This document shows, in pieces, positions 51,330 through 62,080 of a DNA stretch of 64,000 bases. This DNA is from Chrysogorgia sp. JL179-B06 (Eukaryota > Cnidaria > Anthozoa > Scleralcyonacea > Chrysogorgiidae): contig JAYKKM010000038.1 in the NCBI GenBank assembly GCA_035772405.1, positions 2,028,001 to 2,092,000 on the forward strand. The letters run 5' to 3'. The notes beneath the pieces are model-generated. The model had not been told where the DNA came from. It saw nothing but the letters and a program-made list of their open reading frames with translations, and made no database searches. How positions within the stretch are numbered: position 1 is the stretch's first letter; every line of letters begins with the position of its first letter. The position numbers and the translations under genes are program-made.

Positions 51330-51990
51330 GTATTTTGACTCGCTAATTCCAAATCTGTTTTCAGAATTGAAAACGGTTATATATTGATCGAGATATTCAA
51401 AATAATATACGACGAAGTGACCGGCTTATCATAGCCGACAAAGCCGACTAATTTCTAAGTACATAAACCATTTTTACGAAGGGTATTCACGTTCTCGTAA
51501 TATAGTAGACACATATGTGATGTATTTTGACTCGCTAATTCCAAATCTGTTTTCAGAATTGAAAACGGTTATATATTGATCGAGATATTCAAAATAATAT
51601 ACGACGAAGTGACCGGCTTATCATAGCCGACAAAGCCGACTAATTTCTAAGTACATAAACCATTTTTACGAAGGGTATTCACGTTCTCGTAATATAGTAG
51701 ACACATATGTGATGTATTTTGACTCGCTAATTCCAAATCTGTTTTCAGAATTGAAAACGGTTAAATATTGATCGAGATAACGTTCAAAATAATATACGAT
51801 GAAGTGACCAATTTATAATCACTAATTTCAAAGTACATAAACCATTTTTACGAAGGGTACTCACGTTCTTGTAATATAGTAAACGCGTATGTTATGTATG
51901 TTGACTCGCTAATTCCAAATCTGTTTTCAGAGTTTAAATCGGTTAAATATTGGCCGAGATAACGTTCAAATATTTCTTCGACGAAACGGG
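51330..51990. repeat. 192-bp tandem repeat, about 3.5 copies
   Basis: Unit starts TATTTTGACTCGCTAATTCC at 51331, 51523 and 51715 (period 192), with a shorter, more diverged fourth copy at about 51897. The first two copies are nearly identical, including ATAGCCGACAAAGCCGACTA; the third lacks that block. Inverted relatives lie at 48400-48615. Confidence 0.92.
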
Positions 51991-52078
51991 CTTTTGGAAA
52001 TTGTGAATTTTTGCAAAACAGAAATACACGGCCACGGCGTGCGAGGTCTGGGCACCATGGATGGAGAAATTCCCGTAG

Positions 52079-52101
52079 GGGGGGGGGGGGGGGGGGGTAG
52101 A
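52079..52101. repeat. Poly-G run
   Basis: About 20 consecutive G, followed by a GGCGGGCGTAGAAAA duplication. Length is likely to be unreliable in any assembly. Confidence 0.9.
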
Positions 52102-52149
52102 AAAGGCGGGCGTAGAAAAGGCGGGCGAGGGGATTATTGCGGATTCGTA

Positions 52150-52870
52150 TTTCTAGTTAATATTTAAACAACACGGTTGAGCGATTAAACCGGCCAAACG
52201 ATGATATTGGATGATTGCTTCATTATACTAAAATACAATAGGTTCAGTGACCGTGCACCGTGCACAAAATTGCATAAAGACGAACAAAAAGATAGAACAA
52301 AGACTTTAGCTTAAGTATGGTTTCGATTATTTTGATCAATATAATTATACATATAATTCCAATATTTAAGCATTCATGGGGATATCTGACGGAGCCAGCG
52401 GTAGGAAAGATAAGGCTTTTACTACACATGAGGGTCACCAGTTCTGTGCGTTATCCTTCACGGCCACAATAACGCAGTGGCCATCCACCTATTCGTCGTT
52501 TACGACGAGTTTCCATAACGGGTAGCTGACCTTGGGCAAGTAGCAGCAATCCAGAGACCCCATACTATGGTTATATAGTACATCAGGACAGGTAGCTGGG
52601 CTCTTAGCCTTGGTTGGAGAAGGAAAAGAGAAGGAAACTCTAACATTAAAAAAAGATGAGTGTCAATCGTGCTAAAGGAAATGTTATGGTAAATAACTGG
52701 GTGGATGGCCACTGCGTTATGTTGTGGAGGGTGGGATAATAATAATAATAATAAATAATAAAATAAAATACATATTTATACAGGATAACCTCGTCAGCGC
52801 CTATATTGGTGCTGTTATCAATGAGGGTCCTGTTTTACAAAATATATCTACCTAAATTTTAAAAATATAA
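52150..52870. other. Astacin intron, no gene seen
   Basis: Contains an inverted pair CAGTGGCCATCCACC (52478) and GGTGGATGGCCACTGCG (52699), which suggests another 200-bp fold-back element. An AATAATAAT run follows at 52736. Confidence 0.5.
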
Positions 52871-52876
52871 CTCCTA

Positions 52877-52878
<2 letters not shown>

Positions 52879-52936
<58 letters not shown>

Positions 52937-53700
52937 CAAAACTATATATACAGGTATATCAAGTATTTTAAGATAAAAATGTTCCTTTAACTTAGTTTTA
53001 AAAAGTAATATAGAGTTCAAACTTCGAATTTGAACTGGAATTTCATTAAAACAGTGAGGTCCTTGGAAGTAAAAAGATTTTTTAGCAGCTTCAGTTTTAA
53101 CCATGGGTAAATCTTAACAATGTTTTCCTACTCCTGGTCTCATGATTGTGATCGATCTTATTTACATAATTATCAAAGGCGGGGATGGAAATTCCATGAA
53201 GACATTTAAAAATCAAAGTTGCCGCCTTTAACTTTTTAACATTAGGCCACAATCAGCAGCGTTTACATGAGATCAATGGATTATCTTAATTGCTCTTGCT
53301 TGCAAATGTTCAAAAGTTTGCATCATTGTCTGTGACACTTTCAATACTGGCGTAGAACAGTACGTTATGGTTGGTAAAATAAAAGCCTTGTAGACTAACA
53401 TGGCAGCAAAAGAAGTCAAAGAACTCCTCACTCTTGACAGAAGCTTTATCCGAGCAGATACCTTTTTTAGCACCCCATTCAGATGTGCATTCATATTTAA
53501 CGTAGGATCCAACCAGATTCCCAGATACTTGTAACTATTCGCAGAATTTATAAGTGTTTCATTCATAAACACCATCAAGGGTTCTTTTGATGAGAGTCTT
53601 TTGGCTGTTCCAAATAGTAACGATTCTGTTTTCCCTTTTTTCAAATTTATTACCAGCCTGTTATTATCAAGCCACTTAGAGATGTTGTTCATTTCAGTTG
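52879..53700 (-). pseudogene. 5'-truncated LINE (RT C-terminal half) ending in (TA)n
   Basis: On the minus strand, 53692-53273 encodes WLDNNRLVINLKKGKTESLL, YKYLGIWLDP, GVLKKVSARIKLLSRVR and LVYKAFILPTITYC; 53104-52940 encodes FYFQGPHCFNEIPVQIRSLN. This is the segment after the catalytic site of a reverse transcriptase plus the usual C-terminal region (W...P..IR). One break separates them, with the RT core missing. The element's 3' end runs into the TA microsatellite at 52879-52931, as is common for LINE insertions. Confidence 0.75.
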
Positions 53701-53794
53701 TTAAAGTTGCTGAATAACCATAACGTTACTATTCGTAACTATAGTAACTATTCCGTGACAGACGCAGTCCAACTGGTTCTTCACCGCTCATGCC

Positions 53795-53838
53795 CTATAT
53801 TATTATTATTATTATTATTATTGTTATTATTATTATTA

Positions 53839-53910
<72 letters not shown>
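53795..53910. repeat. (TTA)n microsatellite
   Basis: About 110 bp of ATT repeats with a few substitutions. Confidence 0.92.
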
Positions 53911-53942
53911 ATAGACGATCGTCAAGCTCATATCCTGAGAAA

Positions 53943-54018
53943 AATGTTTGAGTCCCGGACAGGGATCGAACCTATAACCTTCTGATTGCCGGTGAGACGC
54001 TTTAACCATTGAACTGCT
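53943..54018 (-). repeat. tRNA-like SINE head
   Basis: On the minus strand: AGTTCAATGGTTAAAGCGT (D-arm-like) and GGTTCGATCCCTGTC (T-arm-like). Resembles the SINE at 3632-3872. A further partial copy on the plus strand lies at 54218-54245. Confidence 0.6.
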
Positions 54019-54415
54019 TGGATGTGGTAATATATATATTTATATATATACTTCTACAGTGAATGTATTGTCTCTACTCCAATCTCTCCCACATTCACAA
54101 CAGCAGTGTATATATTAACACATCCAAACATTACAGATATAGTGACTGCCGCATAGACAGTACATATATCAATCGAATCAGTACATCATTGTAACCTTCG
54201 CTCTCCATCTGAGTTTCGGTAGCTCTATGGTTAGAGCGTCTCATTGCGAGCGAAGGCACTTCGTCAGGGATCGAAATGTAAATTCACTCTCTGAGGAAGG
54301 GTCAAAACATCACCTCCTACATACTACAGTACACCAACCTTGTAGAATACGTTTTCCGTTTGTATAAAGAAACTATGTCTTACACACTTACCTATCAGTT
54401 TACTTCATTTCATAG

Positions 54416-54591
54416 GTGTTATTCTAATGTTGGGCGTCATGGTGGTAGACAATATGTCTCTATTGGCAACGGTTGTTACAGAGTCGGTACTCCAATACAC
54501 GAAATAATGCACGTTCTAGGATTTTTCCACGAAATGGCCAGGCCTGATCGGGATGAGAGTGTCCAGATTCATTGGGAAAATATAAGAAATG
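54416..54591 (+). CDS. Astacin metalloprotease, zinc-site exon
   Basis: Acceptor ACTTCATTTCATAG; donor GTAACT from 54592. Encodes CYSNVGRHGGRQYVSIGNGC, then the zinc-binding signature HEIMHVLGFFHEMARPDR (HExxHxxGFxHExxRxDR, all ligands present), and ESVQIHWENIRN. Astacins are secreted or membrane-bound zinc endopeptidases acting in development, matrix processing or digestion. The exon is in phase with its neighbours on both sides. Confidence 0.93.
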
Positions 54592-54702
54592 GTAACTATA
54601 GAGTTAACTCACAAATTTAAAATTTCTCAACAAACAGACCGAACAATCAAACAAACAGACAAAGATCAACGCTTTTAGTATATTTCTTCCTCTACGTTAC
54701 AG

Positions 54703-54770
54703 GTATGAAACATAATTTCAGGAAGATTCCAGAAGATTTGGACTTAAATTTCATTAATTATAACTTTAAC
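54703..54770 (+). CDS. Astacin metalloprotease, short exon
   Basis: Acceptor CTCTACGTTACAG; donor GTAAGT from 54771. Encodes GMKHNFRKIPEDLDLNFINY and NFN, where the family has G...NF.K.......Y.Y ahead of the Met-turn. Ends at a codon boundary. Confidence 0.8.
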
Positions 54771-54989
54771 GTAAGTTATTCAGGGCATACTTGATCAATA
54801 CAAAATAGTTACCGTAATCGTGAGCCGCGTCACCACGACTATATGATTAATTAGACCACAACTGTGTGCCTACGACCACGGCATGAGTGCAACCACAGCG
54901 TTGGACAACAGCAATAACAGCCATGTACATGACAACTGAAGAACATAACCATTCAACTTTTAATATAAAGTTTTATTTTATTGCTATAG

Positions 54990-55202
54990 TCTGTCCTACA
55001 ATACAGCAACCTTGCTTTCTCTAAGAATAACCTGGATACTATAACTTCTACCAAAAATCCAGAAAGAGAATTTGGTCAGCGATGTGGATTCAGTGTTGGT
55101 GACATTATTGAAATTAACAAACTTTACAAGTGCTCTGGATATAATTCATATCATCATTTAAATGACAGAAGAATTGATTATGTATTTTGTAACTGGAATT
55201 AA
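54990..55202 (+). CDS. Astacin metalloprotease, last exon with altered Met-turn
   Basis: Acceptor TTTTATTGCTATAG; in phase 0 with the previous exon. Encodes SVLQYSNLAFSKNNLDTI, FGQRCGFSVGDIIEINKLY and KCSGY before a short tail and TAA. Family members have S[IV]MHY at the Met-turn; here it is SVLQY, so Met and His are replaced while the zinc-coordinating Tyr remains. GQR.G.S..DI..IN.LY.C is the typical end of the domain. No TSR, EGF, CUB or ShK domain follows, so the enzyme would be a simple astacin. Confidence 0.85.
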   Translation, partial: SVLQYSNLAFSKNNLDTITSTKNPEREFGQRCGFSVGDIIEINKLYKCSGYNSYHHLNDRRIDYVFCNWN

Positions 55203-55464
55203 AATAAAACAATTGTTTGCAACACTTTTTTCAAACACAGTGTATTCCTTTTTAACTCATGGTTACTGTAAGTTGTCAACAATCTTGGCAATCGATTTTT
55301 CGGGCGGAAAGCGTAAGCATAAAATAAAGATAATTAGAGCCCAGTTCAAAATTGCTCAATGTAACGCCATAATAGGAGACAACTAAACAAGTTTAATACA
55401 TGTTGGTTTACTAACATTTCGTTGCGAAAGAATATTAAATTTACAAAGCTGTGAGAATATAATA

Positions 55465-56290
55465 TGAATTGTTTTCTCGAAAAGCCACGCACACATATAA
55501 ATACCTTGCATATGATTCACACAATCCAATGCAGGATAAAAGAGCCGTGGTAAAAACGCTACTGGATCGAGCTGAAACCATCCCTTCTACGCAAAGTCTG
55601 CAACAAGAAGAAAGGAAGAAAGTCCTACAAGATCTGAAGTTAAACGGGTATGATAAATGTTTTGTTGATAAAGTGCGCAAATCTAGAAACTAAGCTCGAC
55701 AACAAGAGGAAGTTGAACCAAAGGACTTTGTAAGCTTACCCTACGTGGAAGGTGTATCAGAAAGAATAAAACGTATTTTGGTCAAATCTGAGGTGCGAAC
55801 AGCTTTTAAGCCATATCAAACTTTGGCACAAGTTTTTAAAAAGCCTAAAGAAAGACCACAAGCAAGTCAAGTGAAGGGTATTGTTTACAAATTTAAATGT
55901 AAATGAAGTAAATCGTGTCCATCATTTACATACATTGGGGAATCAAAAAGGTCATGGAATTAGAGATGAGCAGAACATAAACCGGGAGTCAGAAAAAGAA
56001 ACGAGTTTGCAATTAAGGATCATGCAGAGAGTACAGGACATGATGTAGTGTCAACAGATGTTGAAATTTTGGAAAGAGGCGTTAGCAATTACCATAAGCG
56101 AATGTTCCTTGAAGCATTTCATTCCACACGAGAAAACAATTTAGTTAATGAACACATTGAATTACCGCGTGTGTACTTGCCGCTGCTTAGGTCCTTTGGG
56201 ACACGCGAAAGTCACATAAGTAGGATATCCGAACTTGCCTGAATAACAGAACTCTGAAGAAGGTCGCAGTTAGCGACCGAAAATTTAGTT
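55465..56290 (+). mobile_element. Penelope-like element fragment (RT end and GIY-YIG)
   Basis: In several frames: RKATHTYKYLAYDSHNPMQDK, LNGYDKCFVDKV (55469-55690), then LPYVEGVSERIKRILVKSEV and RTAFKPYQTL (55737-55830), KGIVYKFKC, TYIGES (about 55875-55945), AIKDHAES and NEHIELPRVYLPLL (56020-56180). The order RT C-terminal part, linker and GIY-YIG nuclease fits Penelope-like elements. Frames are broken and the RT core is absent. It lies 260 bp after the astacin stop codon. Confidence 0.8.
56254..56283 (+). ncRNA. Degenerate hammerhead-like motif at Penelope 3' end
   Basis: CTGAAGA, then a perfect 6-bp stem GGTCGC with loop AGTTA and GCGACC, then GAAAA. The layout is that of the hammerhead core with CTGAAGA in place of CTGATGA. 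It directly follows the stop of the Penelope reading frame. The core change should abolish cleavage, so this is a relic or a differently constrained motif. Confidence 0.5.
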
Positions 56291-56390
56291 TTTAACATTT
56301 GTTAATAAAGTTTTTAAACGTAGATCAGATACAACTATATATTCTAGTATCATGTTATCAACTGATCGCACAAATAGCATGTACTGTATG

Positions 56391-56884
<494 letters not shown>

Positions 56885-57149
56885 ATATATATATATATAT
56901 ATAAAGATTAAATAAAGATTATATAAAGATTTACTTAAAATGTTTTCGTCACTACTTTGAGTTTCACGCGTGTATATATATATATATATATATATAATGC
57001 AGTATATATATATATATGACAAAGATAAAATATCACGTATAAAATACATTTGCAAACATGCTTTTTAAAACTGGTTTTAACTGTAAGAGATTATCAGAAT
57101 TTATAGTATTTTCACTTTCTCTAATTAACTCTAAAACCATTGACACATT

Positions 57150-57407
57150 TAAATATATGAAGACACCCATGATAACGTCTCCGCCGGAGAGATCCATCCA
57201 GCCAAGATTGTTAAGAGCTTCAGTGGCAGACGAATACGGCGGACGGTCGAAATTTGGGCTGCTTTACTCTGAAGGTTTGTCAGTAGATTATTCATCAGGG
57301 TACATTTTTATTCTTGTTTCCCCAAACGACGTCTCCAAGAGAGGTTCGATTAAACTGTGTAAAGGACTCTTCAGCAAAACGTGGAAGGAGATGTTTTATT
57401 ATTTTAG
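57150..57407 (+). CDS. Possible first visible exon of HECT-type gene
   Basis: The frame is open from before 57150 to a donor at 57408 (GTGATC, weak). It encodes segments such as ADEYGGRSKFGLLYSEGLSV and SKTWKEMFYYF. It ends with two bases, which complete an Arg codon with the exon at 57598. No known domain. The start is not determined. Confidence 0.4.
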
Positions 57408-57597
57408 GTGATCTACATTCGCAGTCCATGTTATACATGTATCTGTTGAAAAGATGATCCCTAGGTAAGTATGTTCTGTTACATAAAAGTTCCTGGTCTT
57501 GAAAATAAATATATATAATAAAATCAATTCAATTATCAATTTAGTCAAATGTTTGAAAAAATTATTAAATGTAAACTTTTTCTTTAGACGACTTGCA

Positions 57598-57785
57598 CCT
57601 AAGGTGAATTGTGTGAACTGTGGCTTTCCCATTCATATGTCGAGCATCAGCGATCACCTGAAGGAATGTGGGGAGTGGTACCAGCCAACAGTCATCAGAA
57701 TCCAGCCAACAGTCATCAGAATCTATAGCCAACAATTACCAGTGCCCAGCCATGGCCAACATCCTTCTGTTGATCTCCAATTAAG
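57598..57785 (+). CDS. Exon with CxxC...HxxxC zinc-finger (UBZ-like)
   Basis: Acceptor ACTTTTTCTTTAG; donor GTAATG. Encodes RLAPKVNCVNCGFPIHMSSI and SDHLKECGEW. C-x2-C...H-x3-C is the layout of ubiquitin-binding UBZ-type fingers, which occur near the N-terminus of a family of invertebrate HECT-domain proteins. A 15-bp direct repeat (CAACAGTCATCAGAAT) lies later in the exon. Membership of the HECT gene is inferred from order and phase. Confidence 0.5.
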
Positions 57786-57789
57786 GTAA

Positions 57790-59030
57790 TGTAATGCTGT
57801 CTTGTTCTGTACATTGTTGGTCCTCCTGGCTTATTACCGGTATGGCACATATACATGTACATGTACAAGTGTAGATGACATGAAATCAATTATAATATCA
57901 CAAAACAATTAAGATGTCCTTGCTGTTTCAGTGGAAAAAAGGAATCAGGAGGTTCTTAATAGATGAACAACTGCCAGTGAAAGAGTCAGGTAATCAACAT
58001 ACCTTGTTAAATGATTCAGTGTATTAACTGTTCTACCTAAATCATAAATAAATAGTATACCTACAGGAGAGTGGGGTTGTAATAACTCCAATATATATAT
58101 ATATATGTATATGCTAAAATACAGTACAGTATATTGGCAAGTGCCACTCAATTGGATACAAAATAACCGTTTTATTTGTGTTTTCATTTGAAAAAATTCT
58201 CCAATCCTTAAATATAGGATATAGTTTGTTGGCAATTTCTATAAGTTCAAATACTAAACTGTCATAACAAAGTGTATAGCAATTACATGAACTCATGCCC
58301 AGAAGATAGCACAGGTACATGTACAAATATGTAGACCATAATATAATTTTCCCCCGGTTTTCACTCAGTTTTTCAACTTCGACCAATGATTTGTTTTTCA
58401 CTTGATTTCTATGGTTTTAAATTTCATGGTATGGGAGTGATTGATGGCGGGGAAAACACAAAATATATATTGGTCTGATTTTGCATAATTTACTGAAAAT
58501 CGCTAGAAATCATGATAAGTTATAATGTACATCATAATATGTACATCACTTCTACATTTTCTAATTCTGATTAGACTCAATATGTGCAACTCTTATTGAA
58601 ATGTTCCCTGACGTGGAATGATATCACCAAATGATATCACCAAATGATATCACATCAGCAGTTATCACATCAGAGTTCTGGTAATGATATCAACAAAGCT
58701 ATTCATATGTTGCTAGGAACACAGTACTTTACTATATTATTCTATCTAAATCTTCAAATTATATATAATTGGTCACTAGTAGGTAATTTTCTATTGTTAT
58801 GTATGTGTATATGAACATGAAATAATTGTTTACCAGGAAATAATTCTGAATCCCTGACAAGAATTGACAAATACTTGCCAGATGCGCTACCATTGAGCTA
58901 TAGGGAAACTTGTGATGTGTGTACCGTATGCATGGCCTTTAATACTAGGTTCGAGTTAAATGTTCGCAGGTTCAGATCAAAATTAGATAATCTGCAAATA
59001 AGAAGTTATATAAATACCAGAGAAATATTT
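57790..59030. other. Intronic stretch with one possible exon
   Basis: An open segment from 58837 (acceptor TTGTTTACCAG) encodes SLTRIDKYLPDALPLSYRET and could be an exon, but its end is unclear. Otherwise non-coding with TA runs at 58090. Confidence 0.35.
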
Positions 59031-59173
59031 ATCATTTATAGACCCGGAGCGAGGGGAATTTGACGAAATATTACCCCGAGGGATGATATATCCCGAGGGC
59101 GAAGCCCGAGGGATATATTATCCCGAGGGGTAATATTTCGACGAATTCCCCTCGCTCCGGGTCTATAAATGAT
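59031..59173. mobile_element. 143-bp fold-back MITE
   Basis: ATCATTTATAGACCCGGAGC at the left and GCTCCGGGTCTATAAATGAT at the right, continuing inward through GAGGGGAAT, GACGAAATATTACCCCGAGG and TATCCCGAGGGC to the centre GAA. The arms are about 70 bp with few mismatches. Non-coding. Confidence 0.9.
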
Positions 59174-59289
59174 ATATTATACCGAAACAATCTTGAATGC
59201 TGTCTTGAAACGTCTAGAAACGTCTTGAAACGTCTTATTGTTCCTCCATTGTTTACAGGCTCGTCTTGGTTTACGCGCGAGTACTGGGT

Positions 59290-59455
59290 ACGAGCGGGGT
59301 ATTCGAACTCGAATTCCCCGCTGAAACGTCATCAGCGGGTAATTCGAACTCGAATTCCCCGCTGAATACGTCATCGGCGGGTAATTCGAACTCGAATTCC
59401 CCGCTGATGACGTTGTCAGCGGGGAATTCGAGGTTAAAGCGGGGAATTCGAGTTT
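59290..59455. repeat. Short tandem repeats with internal palindromes (GCGGGGAATTCGAG)
   Basis: CGGGTAATTCGAACTCGAAT followed by TCCCCGCTGA occurs three times with a period of about 54 bp, followed by two GCGGGGAATTCGAG copies. Each unit is itself an inverted repeat around TTCGAA. Non-coding; probably a small satellite or part of an element. Confidence 0.85.
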
Positions 59456-59655
59456 AAATTGACTGATCACGTGGTACAAATCTAGCTCTTTGATTGGACA
59501 ATTTAGAGTTGCGGTATAATATTATATATTATACTATATGACCAACAATATAAGTGTGAAATGATACTATACCTAAATCCTTTGTTTCTATTATTTTATT
59601 AGTGCTGTATTTAGTACTATTTAATTAGTACTATTAATAATAGATATGTTTATAC

Positions 59656-59663
59656 TGTACACT
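59656..59663. repeat. hAT target-site duplication, left (TGTACACT)
   Basis: Identical to 61615-61622; eight bases is the hAT duplication length. Confidence 0.9.
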
Positions 59664-61614
59664 CAGGGGCGCACATTATGGGGGGGGGGGGGGGGGGTGG
59701 GGCTGTGGGGGTGTGACACCCCCCAAAAAATTGAGAATCGGTTAGAAAAGTCGGTCCCAAATTATCCATCAGACATTTTTTCGGTCCCGTTCGTCCCTGA
59801 AAAATATTATGTAATATTCATGTCCAAGAAAGACAAAACTAGTTACAAAATATCTGGTTATGCTAAATTAGGCTCTCATTTTATATGCAGCCATGAAGTT
59901 AGTGAGTTACAATATATTCGCGTATAGTTACTAACTATTAAATAACAAGCAGACAGCCCGTTTGTAATGACGTCGATTTTTGGTTGAAATTGGGTCGCGA
60001 CGTCGCACAATGTGATATCGGCATTGACAGAACGTCATTTTGTCGACGTTGCGACAACGTCGGGAAAAGACGTTGTTTCAATGTCGAATTTCGGTTGCAT
60101 CTCTAACCATGGATAATAAAACGACTTATTTTCTTTCTACTATCCATGCTCCGACTCATGACACTTCGTCGAAACGTATAATGTCGGTGCCACGTCGTCA
60201 TTTCGACTCGAAGTTTCCGTTATATAAGTCTTACAGGTTGTCATTTCAACTGTAAAGTTTAATCGATTTGCGCGTTTGTAGCTAATCTGAATGTCTGTTC
60301 AATGCGTACTATAAATTTGGTCAATTCACGAAGAAGCTGTAAAATCACTGGAAGAGTTGCAGGATGCAGATGATATACCAAGACCAAAGCGAAGGCAAAG
60401 AATCTACTAGCAAGAGTGAAATCGTTTGAATTCATTGTGGTGTTCATGAGATGTTATGGTGAAAACCAAGATTTTGAGAAAGCAAATCCGGAGTGTCGAT
60501 ATCAACATCGTTGATATGATACTCTAGAAGCTGCTCATGCTATACTATTGCCACACTACGCCACTTTAATACGCGACGACAAGGATAATTTGGATAACCA
60601 AATAGATGCAGCTGTTGTTTTTTCAGAATGCCATGAAATCGATGCACATCTTGATCTCAAGGACTTCTACAGAAAAGACTTTTCTTCAAATCCTGGACGT
60701 CCAAATCTATACTCTACAGATAACGTCAAAGCTGCCTGTGACATCCTTGCCCCGGCTGTTGGTCTTCTCCTTCCACCTTACGGCAAAGACCCAAAACCGG
60801 AAGAGCTCAAATCCCTGGTAAAGATCAAAGATGCTTCCTGAATCGCTGCAATCTGACGAAGATGTCTTACATGTTGAACTTACAACGTTTAGAGATCACT
60901 GCCAAGCAAACAAACCAGATATAAAAACGATTGCAGAAGCAGCACGTTGTGCGAAAGAATTCCAGACGATCTTCCCTTGACTCATGGTAGTATATGCTGG
61001 CATCAAGTGAACGCAGTTTCTCAAGGCTGAAACTCATAAAGACAGTGATGCGTTCAGTGATGAAACAAGAGAGTTAAGGACTTCATGACCCTTGGATGCG
61101 AAAGAGATTTTACAGACTCGATTAACCTAGACAAACTAACTAACTTACTTTATCTAGACAAACTAGTTGATCGTTGGGCAGAGCTTCCAAAAACCCGTCG
61201 CATTATTAGTGTTGAGTAATTTAAAAGATGTTCATGTATGTATATGACCAGGCTTAATTCAAACGTCGAACTTTTCATGTGCCGAATCTAATGCAAATGA
61301 GCAAAATCTTTTGTTTGAGATCATTTGCATTACATTCGGGCCTTACATGGCTACACTTCTCAGGAACGTTTCAGTGTATATATAATTACAAAAATCCATA
61401 TATATTATAAACAAATTAAAGTGTTCTTTGTTAGACTTAAGCTATACAATATGCTGTATTACATTTGAATTTGAATTGTATTGCTTTGGGAACATGAAGG
61501 AATGAAGGGGGTATACATATCCGTACATTTATCAGATACTGCGAACATAAAAGTCGGTCCCAGATCGAAAAGCACCCCCCCCCCCCCCACAAATATTTTG
61601 AATGTGCGCCCCTG
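59664..61614 (+). mobile_element. hAT DNA transposon (1,951 bp), degenerate
   Basis: Ends are CAGGGGCGCACATT and AATGTGCGCCCCTG, with a perfect 8-bp duplication (TGTACACT) outside. CAGGGGC-type termini and 8-bp duplications are typical of hAT elements. G and C homopolymer runs lie just inside both ends. Inside, plus-strand fragments (60548-60841, AAVVFSECHEIDAHLDLKDF; 61010-61180, with FSRLKLIK-, VMRSVMK- and LVDRWAELPKTRRIIS-like pieces in different frames) resemble the C-terminal dimerisation region of hAT transposases. Stops and frameshifts make it inactive. It lies in an intron of the HECT-type gene. Confidence 0.9.
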
Positions 61615-61622
61615 TGTACACT
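61615..61622. repeat. hAT target-site duplication, right (TGTACACT)
   Basis: Identical to 59656-59663. Confidence 0.9.
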
Positions 61623-61853
61623 CTGCACTTCAATAAAATTAAGTCACCCATAAAGCTTCAAGGGTTAGATCACCTACTACAGAAGGATCATGGGTACATA
61701 TATACATTTTAACCAATCCAAAATCTTCATTGGTTCCACCTTTAAAACTTTAGGTAATTAACTTTATTGAAATGAATGTATCTTAATTGTCCAGGTACAG
61801 TATGTATTATAAACAGTTTCAACTTCATCCCAATTTTATTTTTCCCCTTCCAG

Positions 61854-61922
61854 CAACTGCCCAAGATAATGATGATGATGATGCACTTATGGAAAGTGTT
61901 TGGGAACTAGAGAGCAGTAAAG
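61854..61922 (+). CDS. HECT-type gene exon (acidic linker)
   Basis: Acceptor CCCCTTCCAG; donor GTGAAG. Encodes TAQDNDDDDALMESVWELES and SK, and leaves one base that completes an Asp codon with the exon at 62081 (ETLEQLIRKH). The phase match supports a real exon. Confidence 0.6.
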
Positions 61923-62080
61923 GTGAAGTCTGCTGTCAACTGTACAATTAATGGTCATAATGCCCCACACACACTCCAATAATATGTAATTGTATATCCA
62001 TATTCACATGTTGAACTCATTATTTTTATTGATCCATTTTCATGTACTTTTACACAAACATTGTATTTGTATTTATACAG

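Noticed and set aside
51330..51990. CRISPR array
   Set aside because: 192-bp tandem units with no short-repeat/unique-spacer pattern; animal DNA.
54416..54620. Single-exon reading of the zinc-site frame starting at 54360
   Set aside because: Acceptor at 54415, donor at 54592 and phase-matched neighbours show it is one internal exon of a spliced gene.
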